Origin: Algoriphagus sp. PAP.12
GTDB taxonomy: Bacteria; Bacteroidota; Bacteroidia; Cytophagales; Cyclobacteriaceae
Direction of reading: 5' to 3'
Length of the DNA: 64,000 nucleotides
NCBI RefSeq assembly: GCF_026652115.1
Contig: NZ_JAPPSQ010000015.1
Coordinates: 1 to 64,000 of the forward strand
Below, one piece after another: positions 1 to 7,855 of the stretch. How positions within the stretch are numbered: position 1 is the first letter of the stretch; each line of letters opens with the position of its first letter. The translations under genes and the position numbers were made by a program. The notes below the pieces were generated by a model. That model worked only from the letters and a program-made list of their open reading frames with translations, was not told where the DNA came from and did no database searches.

Positions 1-1
1 A

Positions 2-29
2 AAAATGCCCGGTCTAAACCGGGCATTTT
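2..29 (-). terminator. Rho-independent terminator after the ydcH-like gene
   Basis: A perfect 12-bp inverted repeat (2-13 with 18-29) encloses a 4-nt loop, and it starts 3 bp after the stop codon of the minus-strand gene that ends at 32. Read on the minus strand the GC-rich stem is followed by a run of T. The plus strand also ends in T, so it could terminate transcription from both sides. Confidence 0.85.
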
Positions 30-31
30 GA

Positions 32-268
32 TTAATTATCCTGAAGAAACTGGTAAATCTCGTCCTTCAAATGAAGTCTTTTGATCCGAAGCTGATTTGC
101 CGCCTCATCAGAAGCCGGCTCTGTATCGGATTCTACTCTATAAATTTCATGATCTACTTCATCGTAGTTTTCGAAAAGCTTTTTGAAGTGCTCATTTGAA
201 ACCTTTAGATCATTGATCTTGCTTTCAAATTCTGGAAATTCTTCCTGTAGTGGATGTTTTTTTAACAT
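32..268 (-). CDS. YdcH-like (DUF465) small coiled-coil protein
   Basis: A 78-residue, highly charged, helix-forming protein. The pattern fits the DUF465/YdcH family: an N-terminal HPLQEEFPEFESKI segment, a short linker, then a second helix with RLKRL-like residues (here RIKRLHLKDEIYQFL). YdcH-like proteins are small helical-hairpin proteins of unknown biochemical role. It lies 81 bp downstream of the M81 peptidase on the same strand and is followed at once by a strong terminator, so it is either the last gene of that unit or has its own promoter in the gap. Family assignment is from pattern recognition; function is unknown. Confidence 0.75.
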   Translation of the reverse strand: MLKKHPLQEEFPEFESKINDLKVSNEHFKKLFENYDEVDHEIYRVESDTEPASDEAANQLRIKRLHLKDEIYQFLQDN

Positions 269-318
269 GGTCTATTTGCGTTTATCAATTACCAAGATTA
301 CCCAGAATATTGGCCAAT

Positions 319-340
319 AAAAATGACAAATGTCACTTTT
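319..340 (-). terminator. Probable terminator downstream of the M81 peptidase gene
   Basis: On the minus strand, just after the stop codon at 350, the sequence can form AAAA-(g)-TGACA-tt-TGTCA-TTTT: nine pairs with one bulge, then a T-rich tract. The stem is AT-rich, so this is a weaker call than the other terminators in the window. Confidence 0.35.
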
Positions 341-349
341 GAGTATAAA

Positions 350-1909
350 TTAGTTCAGTTCATCAGCTGCTTTCATCCATCTGACAGTCAAGTCAGGATC
401 AGCCATGTCTTTATCCAATGGGAACATCGGTCTTTTGATTCTTTGGTAGCCTAGACGCTCCAAATCCTGGTCCACTCCACCTGGAGTCAAAGCCATGATC
501 CAATCTCCTCTCATATTATATAGTTCAGGTACTAGGTAGCCGATTTTTACAACTAAAATATCTGAATTTCTAGGATCCAATTCGAGTTCAGTAAAGTCAG
601 ATTCGTTGTGGTAAGGCTTTCTTTTTTCAGTAACGATTACCTTGATCGAGCCAACTTGAACTACAACTTCTGTTTTTGCATCTCTGTCTCCTTCTTTGAT
701 TGCTAAGACTTTTCCTTTTAGCAAAACAGGGCCTGCAAAACGATTGTCTACAGCAGCTCCCACATACCCTTCAACCTGAGCTCCAACTCCTGCCTCTTTT
801 GCTTTTGCAACCAATTCTGGTCCCGGGATGGATGCGTAGATTAATTCTGGTCCATTCTCTGACTTGAATTCTGGTCTTTTTAATAGCTCATTCAAAGTCC
901 AGGTAACATCGCCTGCACCCCCTGCTGTGGGATTGTCTCCCATATCAGAAATCACAAATGGCTTTTTCTCACTTTTCAAAGCCATCTCTAAACTCTCGTC
1001 CAAATATGCAACGGGTGCGACGAATTCGAATTCATTTCTGACATCCCAAAAGCTTTGAGCCAAAAACTCAGCACTTTCTTTGACTTGAGCCTCATTATCT
1101 CCGGTTACCATTACTACAGCATGGTTTCTTGGTTCATCCGCCCATGCATATCCGATCCAGATTGCAGCATCAATCACCCCTTCTTTTTTGGTCTGGGGAT
1201 CAACTTTTGAATACAAGGTTTTTCCGGGGTCGATTCTGGTTGAGGTTTTTTCTCCTGGAAGTAAAATAGGAACTGGAATCCATGCTTTGAAAGCTGGTTT
1301 TCCTTTTCCGGATTCCAATCTATCCAACATGTTTTCAACTGCTCTCTGCTTGGATTCTAATGCATCCTCATGAGGTGCCATTCTATAGCAGGTGATCAAA
1401 TCGGAGTTCTCAGCAAGTCTTTCAGAAACATTTCCATGCAAATCCATGGATGTAGAAATCAACGTCTCAGGACCGACTACTTCGCGCACCTTGACTATAA
1501 AATCACCTTCAGGATCATCTAAGTCTTCTACACTCATGGCACCATGGATGTCAAAGAATAATCCGTCATAGGGAAGGTTTTCTTTCAGCATTTCCAAAGT
1601 CACATTGACCAAAGAGTCATAAGCTTCGCGAGTTACCATTCCTCCTGGGATGGCATGGCCTCTCAAGGTTGGAAACCATTGGGCTCTTGCTCGATCTTCA
1701 GAACTATCAGAAAGGAATCGGTAATAATTGAAAATATCGTCTCCAACCCGAGCCTTGAAAGACTCTGCCGTAGATCTGGCAGGAGAGAAAGTGCTGGATT
1801 CTATCGCCAATCCGGCAATAGCAATACGGGGAAGTGGTTTTTCCTTACTCTCATTTTTGCAGGAAGTGAAAAGCAAAAGAAGAGAGAAAATAGATAAATA
1901 ATATTTCAT
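350..1909 (-). CDS. M81 family metallopeptidase (MlrC-like) lipoprotein
   Basis: A 519-residue protein with an SPII signal: a hydrophobic N-terminus and lipobox LFTSC, with Cys17 as the predicted lipidated residue, so it is probably an envelope lipoprotein. The mature part matches the M81/MlrC family (MlrC is the microcystin-degradation peptidase C). Visible family motifs are DIHGAM at about residue 120, DLHGN at about 157 and a C-terminal region with SDMGDNPTAGGAGD near 320; the His/Asp residues in these are expected zinc ligands. The real substrate in this organism is unknown and need not be microcystin; MlrC relatives also resemble small-amide or peptide hydrolases. A 7-bp inverted repeat lies immediately upstream of the ATG. 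Confidence 0.85.
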   Translation of the reverse strand: MKYYLSIFSLLLLFTSCKNESKEKPLPRIAIAGLAIESSTFSPARSTAESFKARVGDDIFNYYRFLSDSSEDRARAQWFPTLRGHAIPGGMVTREAYDSLVNVTLEMLKENLPYDGLFFDIHGAMSVEDLDDPEGDFIVKVREVVGPETLISTSMDLHGNVSERLAENSDLITCYRMAPHEDALESKQRAVENMLDRLESGKGKPAFKAWIPVPILLPGEKTSTRIDPGKTLYSKVDPQTKKEGVIDAAIWIGYAWADEPRNHAVVMVTGDNEAQVKESAEFLAQSFWDVRNEFEFVAPVAYLDESLEMALKSEKKPFVISDMGDNPTAGGAGDVTWTLNELLKRPEFKSENGPELIYASIPGPELVAKAKEAGVGAQVEGYVGAAVDNRFAGPVLLKGKVLAIKEGDRDAKTEVVVQVGSIKVIVTEKRKPYHNESDFTELELDPRNSDILVVKIGYLVPELYNMRGDWIMALTPGGVDQDLERLGYQRIKRPMFPLDKDMADPDLTVRWMKAADELN

Positions 1910-1991
1910 CAGCTGGTGGTTTTAAAGAATGTAAAATACCAGCTTCTTTTAAGAATTCAATTAAGTTTTGGTTGGTTGGGAAAAATTTCGT

Positions 1992-2498
1992 TTAAGATGA
2001 GTACTCATGCTTAAAGTTGGGAGTCTCATTTTCGCTTTTCGGTTTGATAATTACCGTCCTGGGTAAACTCATCAGGTCTATTCCAAATAAATAGTAATTA
2101 ACCGAACCTAAGATTTCAATTCTTCCGTCTTTTTCCTGAATCCCTTCTTGTTTCCATACCCTTCCTAAAACAAAACCTGATAAGTAGGAATCCGAAAGAA
2201 AGGGATTGATTTGGTTGTTTTCCTTTTCTCGTACAATAGATATATTTAAATCATTAATAGTGGAAACAGGAATTATAATCTGATCAACTGAATATTCTAA
2301 GCCTATAGGGCTGTCCTTTCCTTGACCCGGTTTGTTTTGCTTGATTAGTGAAAAGGTCCCAATCAAAATTGCAGGGATGGCAATGAACCTCCATTTTTTT
2401 TGTAGTTGGGAAATGCCGAGTCGTATCACCAACAAGAAAAAGAATACAAAAAGAATAATTATCGCTAAGTCAAAGATACTCCATAGTAAGTCTAACAT
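1992..2498 (-). CDS. Hypothetical membrane-anchored protein
   Basis: I do not recognise this 168-residue protein. It has two N-terminal hydrophobic segments (about residues 6-28 and 37-51) followed by a soluble domain of about 115 residues that would lie on one side of the membrane. It sits 10 bp downstream of another hypothetical gene on the same strand (2509-3408), which suggests one transcript. Translation is good throughout and codon use is like its neighbours, so it is probably a real gene, but no function can be proposed. Confidence 0.6.
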   Translation of the reverse strand: MLDLLWSIFDLAIIILFVFFFLLVIRLGISQLQKKWRFIAIPAILIGTFSLIKQNKPGQGKDSPIGLEYSVDQIIIPVSTINDLNISIVREKENNQINPFLSDSYLSGFVLGRVWKQEGIQEKDGRIEILGSVNYYLFGIDLMSLPRTVIIKPKSENETPNFKHEYSS

Positions 2499-2508
2499 TA
2501 TCAGTCTT

Positions 2509-3408
2509 TTAGGTGTGCTGAATAATATAGCAAACTATTTTGGTATTTGGATTCATAAAAATGAAAAGGTCCCCATCAGATCCAAAATTCATTTTATTAT
2601 AATACGAATTATCAATCGAGGCCGAAGAAAATTTTAAATCAGATTCTATTACAGGGACATTTATTTCTGATGAAATTTGGCAGATAAATTTCATCATTTC
2701 TCCTGATTTTGGACATGTAGGAATGGCAGGATTTTGAATCCATTTAGGGATTCCAATCAGCCCGTTCTCCCACTCTAATTCTCTGTGTTCGTAAAGTTTT
2801 TCAGTAGAAATAAATGTTTTTTCAAATATTACTTGGCTGCTTGAATTCACAATTTTATCATCATAGTCTGAGTTTAAATACTCGGATTCATTGATGACAA
2901 ATGGGTTGTTTTGATCAGAATAATCCAAAAATAGTTGGTCAAAATAACCATATAATGGAATGGTAAGATTCAGATCAAATGGTAGCCACTCGAAACCATG
3001 AGTTTTGTTTGATAATTTTCCTAAATATTGAAACGATGGCTTTTTTGAGAATTTTGGAAGATTAAATTCCTTTTCTTTTGTTCCGCCGAGAAAACTTTCT
3101 GATTTAGCTTGAGAAAGTAAAATGGCAAAAATAACATTTGGTGATATTTCTTCTTTTAGTTGGAATGATTTTTCTTCATCAGATAACTCTAATGGATCTC
3201 TTTCCCCATACATCCATTGATGCTTTTCGATTAATAAACCATCCTTAAAAACTAATTCTAGTCCATCATTGTCCTCTTTTGCAAATAATTTATCTACAGC
3301 TTGGGTTCTTAAAAAATTGTAAGATTGTGCATCTCCTTTGAATACTACTTCTGAGCCAATTAAAAAATGCTTGGTTACTTTTATTGTAAAAGGATTTTTG
3401 AATTTCAT
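2509..3408 (-). CDS. Hypothetical protein, possibly DUF1963/YwqG-like
   Basis: A 299-residue cytosolic protein without signal or membrane segments. The C-terminal third has the order GIPKWIQNPAIPTCPKSG, then MKFICQIS, then GSDGDLFIFMNP. This resembles the end of DUF1963/YwqG-type proteins, which carry a Gly-x-P-x-W/x-P segment, a short Cys-containing stretch, a hydrophobic FLxQI strand and a G-D-x-F/Y-x-F strand. That assignment is tentative and the biochemical role of the family is unknown. The upstream gap to comB is AT-rich (3409-3463). Likely cotranscribed with the membrane protein that follows. Confidence 0.55.
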   Translation of the reverse strand: MKFKNPFTIKVTKHFLIGSEVVFKGDAQSYNFLRTQAVDKLFAKEDNDGLELVFKDGLLIEKHQWMYGERDPLELSDEEKSFQLKEEISPNVIFAILLSQAKSESFLGGTKEKEFNLPKFSKKPSFQYLGKLSNKTHGFEWLPFDLNLTIPLYGYFDQLFLDYSDQNNPFVINESEYLNSDYDDKIVNSSSQVIFEKTFISTEKLYEHRELEWENGLIGIPKWIQNPAIPTCPKSGEMMKFICQISSEINVPVIESDLKFSSASIDNSYYNKMNFGSDGDLFIFMNPNTKIVCYIIQHT

Positions 3409-3463
3409 AAAATCGTTTGTTGAAAATATGAACTAAAAAATAAATAAATTTTAAGAAAGACAA

Positions 3464-4171
3464 TTAGATTTTTTTCAAAACGTCGCCATTAAAAACCTTT
3501 CCTACAATATCAAACAAGTCCAAGGTCAAGCAGATGTCAATATCATGTTCAATTCCATGATTCTGCAGTCTTTTGGCATGTGAAGCCTGAGAAAGGAATT
3601 GCTTCATCTGATGGCCTTCTTTTTCAAAAAGTGACTTCATGGCCATCGCCCCATCATCCTCAGAAAGATGCGTGGATTCAAGAGATTTAACCAAAGCCCC
3701 GGCATAAAGAGAGTCTTCCAGATTGAATTTCCCTTTCCATCCTGCACAATGAATTAAAACATCCTTGTCTTGTTGCTGAATATATTGGATGGTAGCGGAA
3801 AGGTTTGGAAATGCACCAATTAGGATTTCGTCAGCCTCCTGAGACTTGGAAATAGCCAATGTTCCATTAGTTGTGGTCATAGCTAATTTATTTCCGGAAT
3901 AATCCTTTTTCAAAAATGCCACTGGTGAATTACCCAAATCAAACCCTTCGATGGTTTTGCCATTTCTTTCTCCGGCTACCAAGTATCCCTGGCTTTGCAT
4001 TTTGCGGCAGGATTCCTTGTCTGCAAAGGTTCTGATCTCTTCAATTCCCTTGGAAAGGGCGGTAACCATCGTGGTTGTCGCACGGAAAATATCCACGACA
4101 ACCACGATTTTACCTTGTAATTCATGTAATTGAATCAGCTCAGGGCTGAAGCAAACTTCAATCTGTCTCAT
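3464..4171 (-). CDS. comB: 2-phosphosulfolactate phosphatase family protein (ComB)
   Basis: A 235-residue ComB-family protein. ComB hydrolyses 2-phospho-3-sulfolactate to sulfolactate, a step of coenzyme M synthesis in methanogens, and also occurs in many bacteria that make no coenzyme M. Family features visible are [13 protein letters not shown] (about 27-39), [17 protein letters not shown] (about 68-84) and TTTNGTLA (about 99-106), which build the Mg-dependent active site. Its ATG overlaps the gcvT stop codon (ATGA), so translation is coupled to gcvT. The substrate here is not proven; production of sulfolactate for sulfonates or sulfonolipids is one possibility. No other sulfonate gene is in the window. 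Confidence 0.85.
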   Translation of the reverse strand: MRQIEVCFSPELIQLHELQGKIVVVVDIFRATTTMVTALSKGIEEIRTFADKESCRKMQSQGYLVAGERNGKTIEGFDLGNSPVAFLKKDYSGNKLAMTTTNGTLAISKSQEADEILIGAFPNLSATIQYIQQQDKDVLIHCAGWKGKFNLEDSLYAGALVKSLESTHLSEDDGAMAMKSLFEKEGHQMKQFLSQASHAKRLQNHGIEHDIDICLTLDLFDIVGKVFNGDVLKKI

Positions 4172-5262
4172 CCTTTATAAAGAGGAAGTTTTTCTACCTG
4201 TGCTTTCAGGTTTTTGTTTCTGATCTGGATAAAAATTTCAGTTCCGGCCTTTGCGAATTCGGTTTTCACATAGCCCAATCCAATCCCAACTTCCATAGAA
4301 GGAGATTGAGTTCCGGATGTGACTTCGCCGATTACATTTCCTTCAGAATCTACAATAGGGTAATGACCTCTTGGAATCCCTCTTTCCTGCATCACAAAAC
4401 CCACTAATTTTCGTTGAACACCAGCTTCTTTTTGAGCTTTCAAAGCTTCAGAATTGGTGAAATCCTTGGTGAATTTGGTAATCCATCCCAAACCAGCTTC
4501 AATAGGGGAAGTTTCATCCGTGATGTCATTACCATAAAGGCAATATCCCATTTCTAGGCGAAGAGTATCCCTTGCTCCTAATCCGATTGGTTGGATTCCA
4601 AAGTCTTTTCCTGCTTCAAAAATTGCCTTCCATACTTTCTCGGCATCTTCGTTTTTCACATAGATTTCAAATCCACCAGCTCCTGTATAACCGGTTCCAG
4701 AGATGATGACATCCTGAACTCCTGCAAATTCTCCTACAGTGAAATGGTAGAATTTAACCTCGGAAAGATTAACTGGAGTCAATGACTGAACTGCTTCGAT
4801 AGCTTTAGGTCCTTGTACTGCAAAAAGAGAAATCTCATCAGAAATATTGGTCAGTTTCGCTCCCATGGTGTTGAACTTGTTTACCCAAGCCCAATCTTTA
4901 TCAATATTGGAGGCATTCACTACCAACATGTATTTTTCATCTTCAAATTTGTAAACGATCAAATCGTCAACAATTCCTCCCGTTTCATTTGGAAAACAAG
5001 AGTATTGCGCCTGGCCATTGATCAATTTGGAGGCATCGTTGGAAGTAACCTTTTGAATCAGATTTAAGGCTTCTGGACCTTCCACCATGAATTCTCCCAT
5101 ATGGGACACATCAAATACCCCAACTCCCTGTCTTACGCAATGGTGCTCTTCTTTGTCTGAGCTATATCTTACAGGCATATTGTATCCGGCAAAAGGGACC
5201 ATTTTGCCACCTAATGCAGTATGAAGATCATTGAGTTGAATTTTTTTGATTTGTTCTTCCAT
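4168..5262 (-). CDS. gcvT: Aminomethyltransferase, glycine cleavage system T protein
   Basis: A 364-residue T protein of the glycine cleavage system. It takes the aminomethyl group from lipoylated H protein and with tetrahydrofolate yields 5,10-methylene-THF and ammonia. Recognisable parts are the N-terminal [10 protein letters not shown] and [10 protein letters not shown] motifs, [10 protein letters not shown] (the Asp that polarises the folate amine), the [11 protein letters not shown] loop, [17 protein letters not shown], and a C-terminal GCV_T_C barrel ([22 protein letters not shown]). Length is normal. gcvH and gcvP are not in the window, which is usual for Bacteroidota, where the genes are scattered. 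It precedes and overlaps comB by 4 bp. A good -7 box lies 25 bp upstream of the ATG. Confidence 0.96.
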   Translation of the reverse strand: MEEQIKKIQLNDLHTALGGKMVPFAGYNMPVRYSSDKEEHHCVRQGVGVFDVSHMGEFMVEGPEALNLIQKVTSNDASKLINGQAQYSCFPNETGGIVDDLIVYKFEDEKYMLVVNASNIDKDWAWVNKFNTMGAKLTNISDEISLFAVQGPKAIEAVQSLTPVNLSEVKFYHFTVGEFAGVQDVIISGTGYTGAGGFEIYVKNEDAEKVWKAIFEAGKDFGIQPIGLGARDTLRLEMGYCLYGNDITDETSPIEAGLGWITKFTKDFTNSEALKAQKEAGVQRKLVGFVMQERGIPRGHYPIVDSEGNVIGEVTSGTQSPSMEVGIGLGYVKTEFAKAGTEIFIQIRNKNLKAQVEKLPLYKG

Positions 5263-5287
5263 AATTTGGGTTCGGTTTTAATGGGGG

Positions 5288-5295
5288 CAAAGGTA
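5288..5295 (-). promoter_or_regulatory. Bacteroidota -7 promoter box for gcvT-comB
   Basis: Minus-strand TACCTTTG fits the Bacteroidota sigma-70 -7 consensus TAnnTTTG exactly, and would place the transcript start near 5281, about 19 nt before the gcvT ATG. The -33 region upstream contains only an imperfect T-rich match. Confidence 0.5.
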
Positions 5296-5332
5296 AGGAA
5301 TGAGCGCTAAAATGGGGTAGGAAATGGGTAAA

Positions 5333-5359
5333 AAGAAAGGCAACCCGTTTGGGTCGCCT
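5333..5359 (-). terminator. Terminator downstream of the ErpA/IscA gene
   Basis: Minus-strand hairpin AGGC-g-ACCC / GGGT-t-GCCT with a 4-nt loop and one internal mismatch, followed by CTTTCTTTTT. It lies between the end of the Fe-S carrier gene (5394) and the gcvT promoter, separating the two transcripts. Confidence 0.7.
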
Positions 5360-5393
5360 CATTAATTTTTTGATAGCTGAAGTATTGCTCAAA

Positions 5394-5720
5394 TTAAACT
5401 GAGAAGCTTTCTCCACAGCCGCAGGTTCTGCTGGCATTTGGATTGATAAATTGGAAGCCTTTTCCGTTCAATCCGTCCGTAAACTCCAAAGTAGTTCCTG
5501 CCAGATACAACAAGCTTTTTCTATCAACGATAATCTTCACACCTTTATCTTCAAATACGTGATCGGTCTCAACAGTATTCGCATCAAATCCCAAATCATA
5601 CATTAACCCGGAACAGCCGCCACCTTTTACAGAAACGCGGATGTTTTCGTTATCGGCACGACCTTCTTCTTGCTTGAGTTCCAAAATTCGCTCTTTGGCC
5701 TTATCAGAAACGATGATCAT
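5394..5720 (-). CDS. HesB/IscA-family iron-sulfur carrier (ErpA/SufA-like)
   Basis: A 108-residue A-type Fe-S carrier. The three conserved cysteines are present as C36 (GGGCSGL) and C100-G-C102 (TCGCGESF), with the FINPNA strand before them. A-type carriers accept Fe-S clusters from SUF/ISC scaffolds and hand them to target enzymes. The sequence does not decide between ErpA, IscA and SufA; in Bacteroidota a stand-alone A-type carrier of this kind is common. Possible local clients in the window include the (Fe-S) dehydrogenase and the radical SAM protein, but that is inference. It is transcribed divergently from mce, with its own -7 box and terminator. Confidence 0.92.
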   Translation of the reverse strand: MIIVSDKAKERILELKQEEGRADNENIRVSVKGGGCSGLMYDLGFDANTVETDHVFEDKGVKIIVDRKSLLYLAGTTLEFTDGLNGKGFQFINPNASRTCGCGESFSV

Positions 5721-5793
5721 ATTTTATATCTTTTTATATATCTTCAATTGTATTCGAAAGCAGAACAGAGAGGCTTTCGAAAAGATTCATTTG

Positions 5794-5801
5794 CAAATAT
5801 A
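5794..5801 (-). promoter_or_regulatory. Candidate -7 box for the ErpA/IscA gene
   Basis: Minus-strand TATATTTG matches TAnnTTTG exactly and lies 74 bp upstream of the ATG at 5720, in the gap between divergent genes. A convincing -33 box is not visible, so this is a moderate call. Confidence 0.35.
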
Positions 5802-5813
5802 CAAAATATTAAA

Positions 5814-6218
5814 ATGAGGAAAATTGAGCATATAGGAATTGCTGTGCAGGATTTAGAAGAATCCAATGCTTTGTTTGCCAAGTTGTTGGGGAAAAAGCAT
5901 TTCAAGACTGAAAAAGTGGAAGGTGAAGCGGTTGAAACCTCATTTTTTCAGGTTGGAGAAACAAAAGTTGAATTGCTTCAAGCAACGAATCCCAACAGTG
6001 CTATTGCCAAATATTTGGAAAAAAAGAAGCCCGGCGTCCATCATATTGCTTTCGATGTTGAAAATATTGAAGCTGAAGTGGAACGCTTAAAAGGGGAAGG
6101 TTTTGAAATATTGAATGAAACGCCAAAACTGGGTGCGGACAATAAATTAGTCGTATTTTTGCATCCCAGAACCACAAATGGGGTTTTGGTGGAACTCTGT
6201 CAGGAGATTGGGGTTTAA
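5814..6218 (+). CDS. mce: Methylmalonyl-CoA epimerase
   Basis: A 134-residue glyoxalase/VOC-fold protein that interconverts (R)- and (S)-methylmalonyl-CoA in the propionate/succinate pathway. It opens MRKIEHIGIAV, with the metal-ligand His6, and has VHHIAFDV near residue 80 and LVELCQ near the end for the further ligands. The ATG at 5814 is chosen because the domain begins there; the open frame continues upstream into the divergent gene but has no family homology. The mutase is not in the window. The stop codon is followed directly by a 9-copy heptamer repeat. Confidence 0.93.
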   Translation: MRKIEHIGIAVQDLEESNALFAKLLGKKHFKTEKVEGEAVETSFFQVGETKVELLQATNPNSAIAKYLEKKKPGVHHIAFDVENIEAEVERLKGEGFEILNETPKLGADNKLVVFLHPRTTNGVLVELCQEIGV

Positions 6219-6284
6219 CAGTGAGCAGTGAGCAGTGAGCAGTGAGCAGTGAGCAGTGAGCAGTGAGCAGTGAGCAGTGAGCAG
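6219..6284 (+). repeat. Tandem heptamer repeat (CAGTGAG)9
   Basis: Nine perfect copies of the 7-mer CAGTGAG (6219-6281) plus a partial copy CAG start at the base after the mce stop codon. The array is non-coding: the seven-base period would shift frame with every copy gained or lost, and it lies outside both flanking genes. It precedes thiL by about 110 bp. Perfect identity of all copies suggests recent slipped-strand expansion. Confidence 0.95.
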
Positions 6285-6393
6285 ACTGGTTTTCAAAAGA
6301 ATAGAAAATAGAAAGTAGTTTCAAGGTTAGGATATTGAATCTATTGATTTCAAATACTTAATACTTTGAACATCATACTTTGTACAAATAAAA

Positions 6394-7422
6394 ATGAGCG
6401 AAAAAAGAACAGAAATAGGTGATTTGGGTGAGTTCGGTTTAATCGATCACCTAAGCGAAAAAATTGAAATCAAAAACAACTCTTCCCTTAAAGGAATCGG
6501 TGATGACGCAGCTGTCATTGAAGGTGGAGATCATGTGAAGGTGGTAACCACAGATTTATTATTGGAAGGGGTTCATTTTGACCTTTCCTATGCGCCATTG
6601 CCTCATGTTGGCTTTAAAGCTGTGGCTGTAAACGTTTCTGATGTGGCTGCGATGAATGCAATTCCCAAGCAGATCACGGTTTCGATCGCACTTTCCAATC
6701 GCTTCTCAGTTGAGGCAGTTGATGCCCTATATTCTGGGATTCGAGCAGCCTGTGAACATTATGGAGTGGATTTGATAGGAGGAGATACCACAGCGTCAAG
6801 AAGTGGGTTGGTTATTTCCGTGACTGCCATCGGTGAAGCTAAAAAAGAAGAGATCAGCTATAGAAATGGTGCAAAGGTGAATGATATTCTTTGTGCTACT
6901 GGCGATTTGGGAGCGGCATTGGTAGGACTTCAGATTTTGGAGAGAGAAAAGCAAGTTTTCCTTGCCAATCCTGATATGAGGCCTGATTTGGAAAAGTATA
7001 CCATCGTCACGGGCAGACAGCTGAGGCCAGATGCTAGAATGGATATCATTCATGAATTGAAAGAAGCTGGCGTGGTTCCTACTTCCATGATGGATATTTC
7101 AGATGGATTGGCTTCTGAAATTTTTCATATCTGTAAAGCCTCCAATGTGGGTGCAACAATTTATGAGGATAAACTTCCCATTGATAAGCAAACCTTTGAT
7201 ACGGCCGTAGAATTGAATTTAGATCCGATCACCTGTGTGTTGAACGGGGGAGAGGATTATGAATTGCTATTCACTATCGACCAAAAGGATTTTTCCAAGC
7301 TGGAGAAACATCCAGATATTCACTTTATCGGTCATATGACTAAACCTGAAGAAGGGAAATTCCTAGTGACAAAAAGTGGTACAGCCGTACCTCTTAAAGC
7401 TCAGGGGTGGAAACATTTCTAA
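6394..7422 (+). CDS. thiL: Thiamine-monophosphate kinase
   Basis: A 342-residue ThiL, which phosphorylates thiamine phosphate to thiamine diphosphate with ATP. Motifs in order: GIGDDAAVI (35-43, Mg/ATP-binding aspartates), TTDLLLEGVHF (about 52-62), NVSDVAAMNA, GGDTTAS (about 129-135), MDISDGLASE (about 231-240) and NGGEDYELLF (about 286-295). Length is typical. No other thiamine gene is nearby and no TPP riboswitch is visible in the leader. The upstream gap holds the heptamer repeat and AT-rich DNA with two ACTTTG elements that may be promoter parts. It ends in a strong bidirectional terminator. Confidence 0.96.
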   Translation: MSEKRTEIGDLGEFGLIDHLSEKIEIKNNSSLKGIGDDAAVIEGGDHVKVVTTDLLLEGVHFDLSYAPLPHVGFKAVAVNVSDVAAMNAIPKQITVSIALSNRFSVEAVDALYSGIRAACEHYGVDLIGGDTTASRSGLVISVTAIGEAKKEEISYRNGAKVNDILCATGDLGAALVGLQILEREKQVFLANPDMRPDLEKYTIVTGRQLRPDARMDIIHELKEAGVVPTSMMDISDGLASEIFHICKASNVGATIYEDKLPIDKQTFDTAVELNLDPITCVLNGGEDYELLFTIDQKDFSKLEKHPDIHFIGHMTKPEEGKFLVTKSGTAVPLKAQGWKHF

Positions 7423-7434
7423 TCCGAAACATGT

Positions 7435-7475
7435 AAAAAGAAAGGCTTGATATTTATAATCAAGCCTTTCTTTTT
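7435..7475. terminator. Bidirectional terminator between thiL and the convergent operon
   Basis: A perfect 17-bp stem (7435-7451 with 7459-7475) with a 7-nt loop, flanked by A5 on the left and T5 on the right, sits between the convergent genes ending at 7422 and 7478. It should serve both strands. Confidence 0.9.
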
Positions 7476-7477
7476 AT

Positions 7478-7855
7478 CTATTCTTCTGGATAAGGAATGT
7501 AAACGAAGCTGGTAAATGCTCCATCCATTACAAATAAGCAACAGAACTCGTCTGGATCTTTGTATGATTTTTTAAACTCTTCCAGAGATTCTTCAGAAAT
7601 GAGTTTTCTCTGAACGAATTCATCCACATAGGTAATGAAGTAATTCCACTCTAGGTTTTTCTCTGCTTTTCCCAGAAATATCTTTCCGATCGGTTGCATT
7701 TCCTTGGAAATTGGGAATATGGGGTAATCCGAAAAACCACGGGATTTGATCTGGTAAGCAGCCTCTTTCAATACATCAGAAATCTTAATGAAATCACTGC
7801 TAATTGTACCAAGGTACTTTCCGTTTAATTCGGGATCATTGAAATCTGAAATCAT
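7478..7855 (-). CDS. Hypothetical cytosolic protein downstream of rlmD
   Basis: A 125-residue protein with no signal peptide or membrane segment. It begins MISDFNDPELNGKYLG and ends in an aromatic-rich segment (FVMDGAFTSFVYIPYP). I do not recognise the family, though it looks like a conserved small Bacteroidota protein. Its ATG overlaps the rlmD stop codon (ATGA), so it is translationally coupled to rlmD. No function can be given; the coupling suggests, without proving, a role connected with rRNA modification or ribosomes. Confidence 0.7.
   Translation of the reverse strand: MISDFNDPELNGKYLGTISSDFIKISDVLKEAAYQIKSRGFSDYPIFPISKEMQPIGKIFLGKAEKNLEWNYFITYVDEFVQRKLISEESLEEFKKSYKDPDEFCCLFVMDGAFTSFVYIPYPEE

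Noticed and set aside
6219..6284. Could be a CRISPR-like or direct-repeat array
   Set aside because: Units are 7 bp and contiguous with no spacers; a simple slippage repeat.
6001..6324. A 107-residue minus-strand open frame rich in HCSLLTA repeats
   Set aside because: It is only the reverse reading of the CAGTGAG heptamer array plus the antisense of mce; the repeat gives a low-complexity peptide and there is no coding signal.
6219..6393. TPP riboswitch upstream of thiL
   Set aside because: No THI-box sequence or conserved CUGAGA-type core was seen in the leader.
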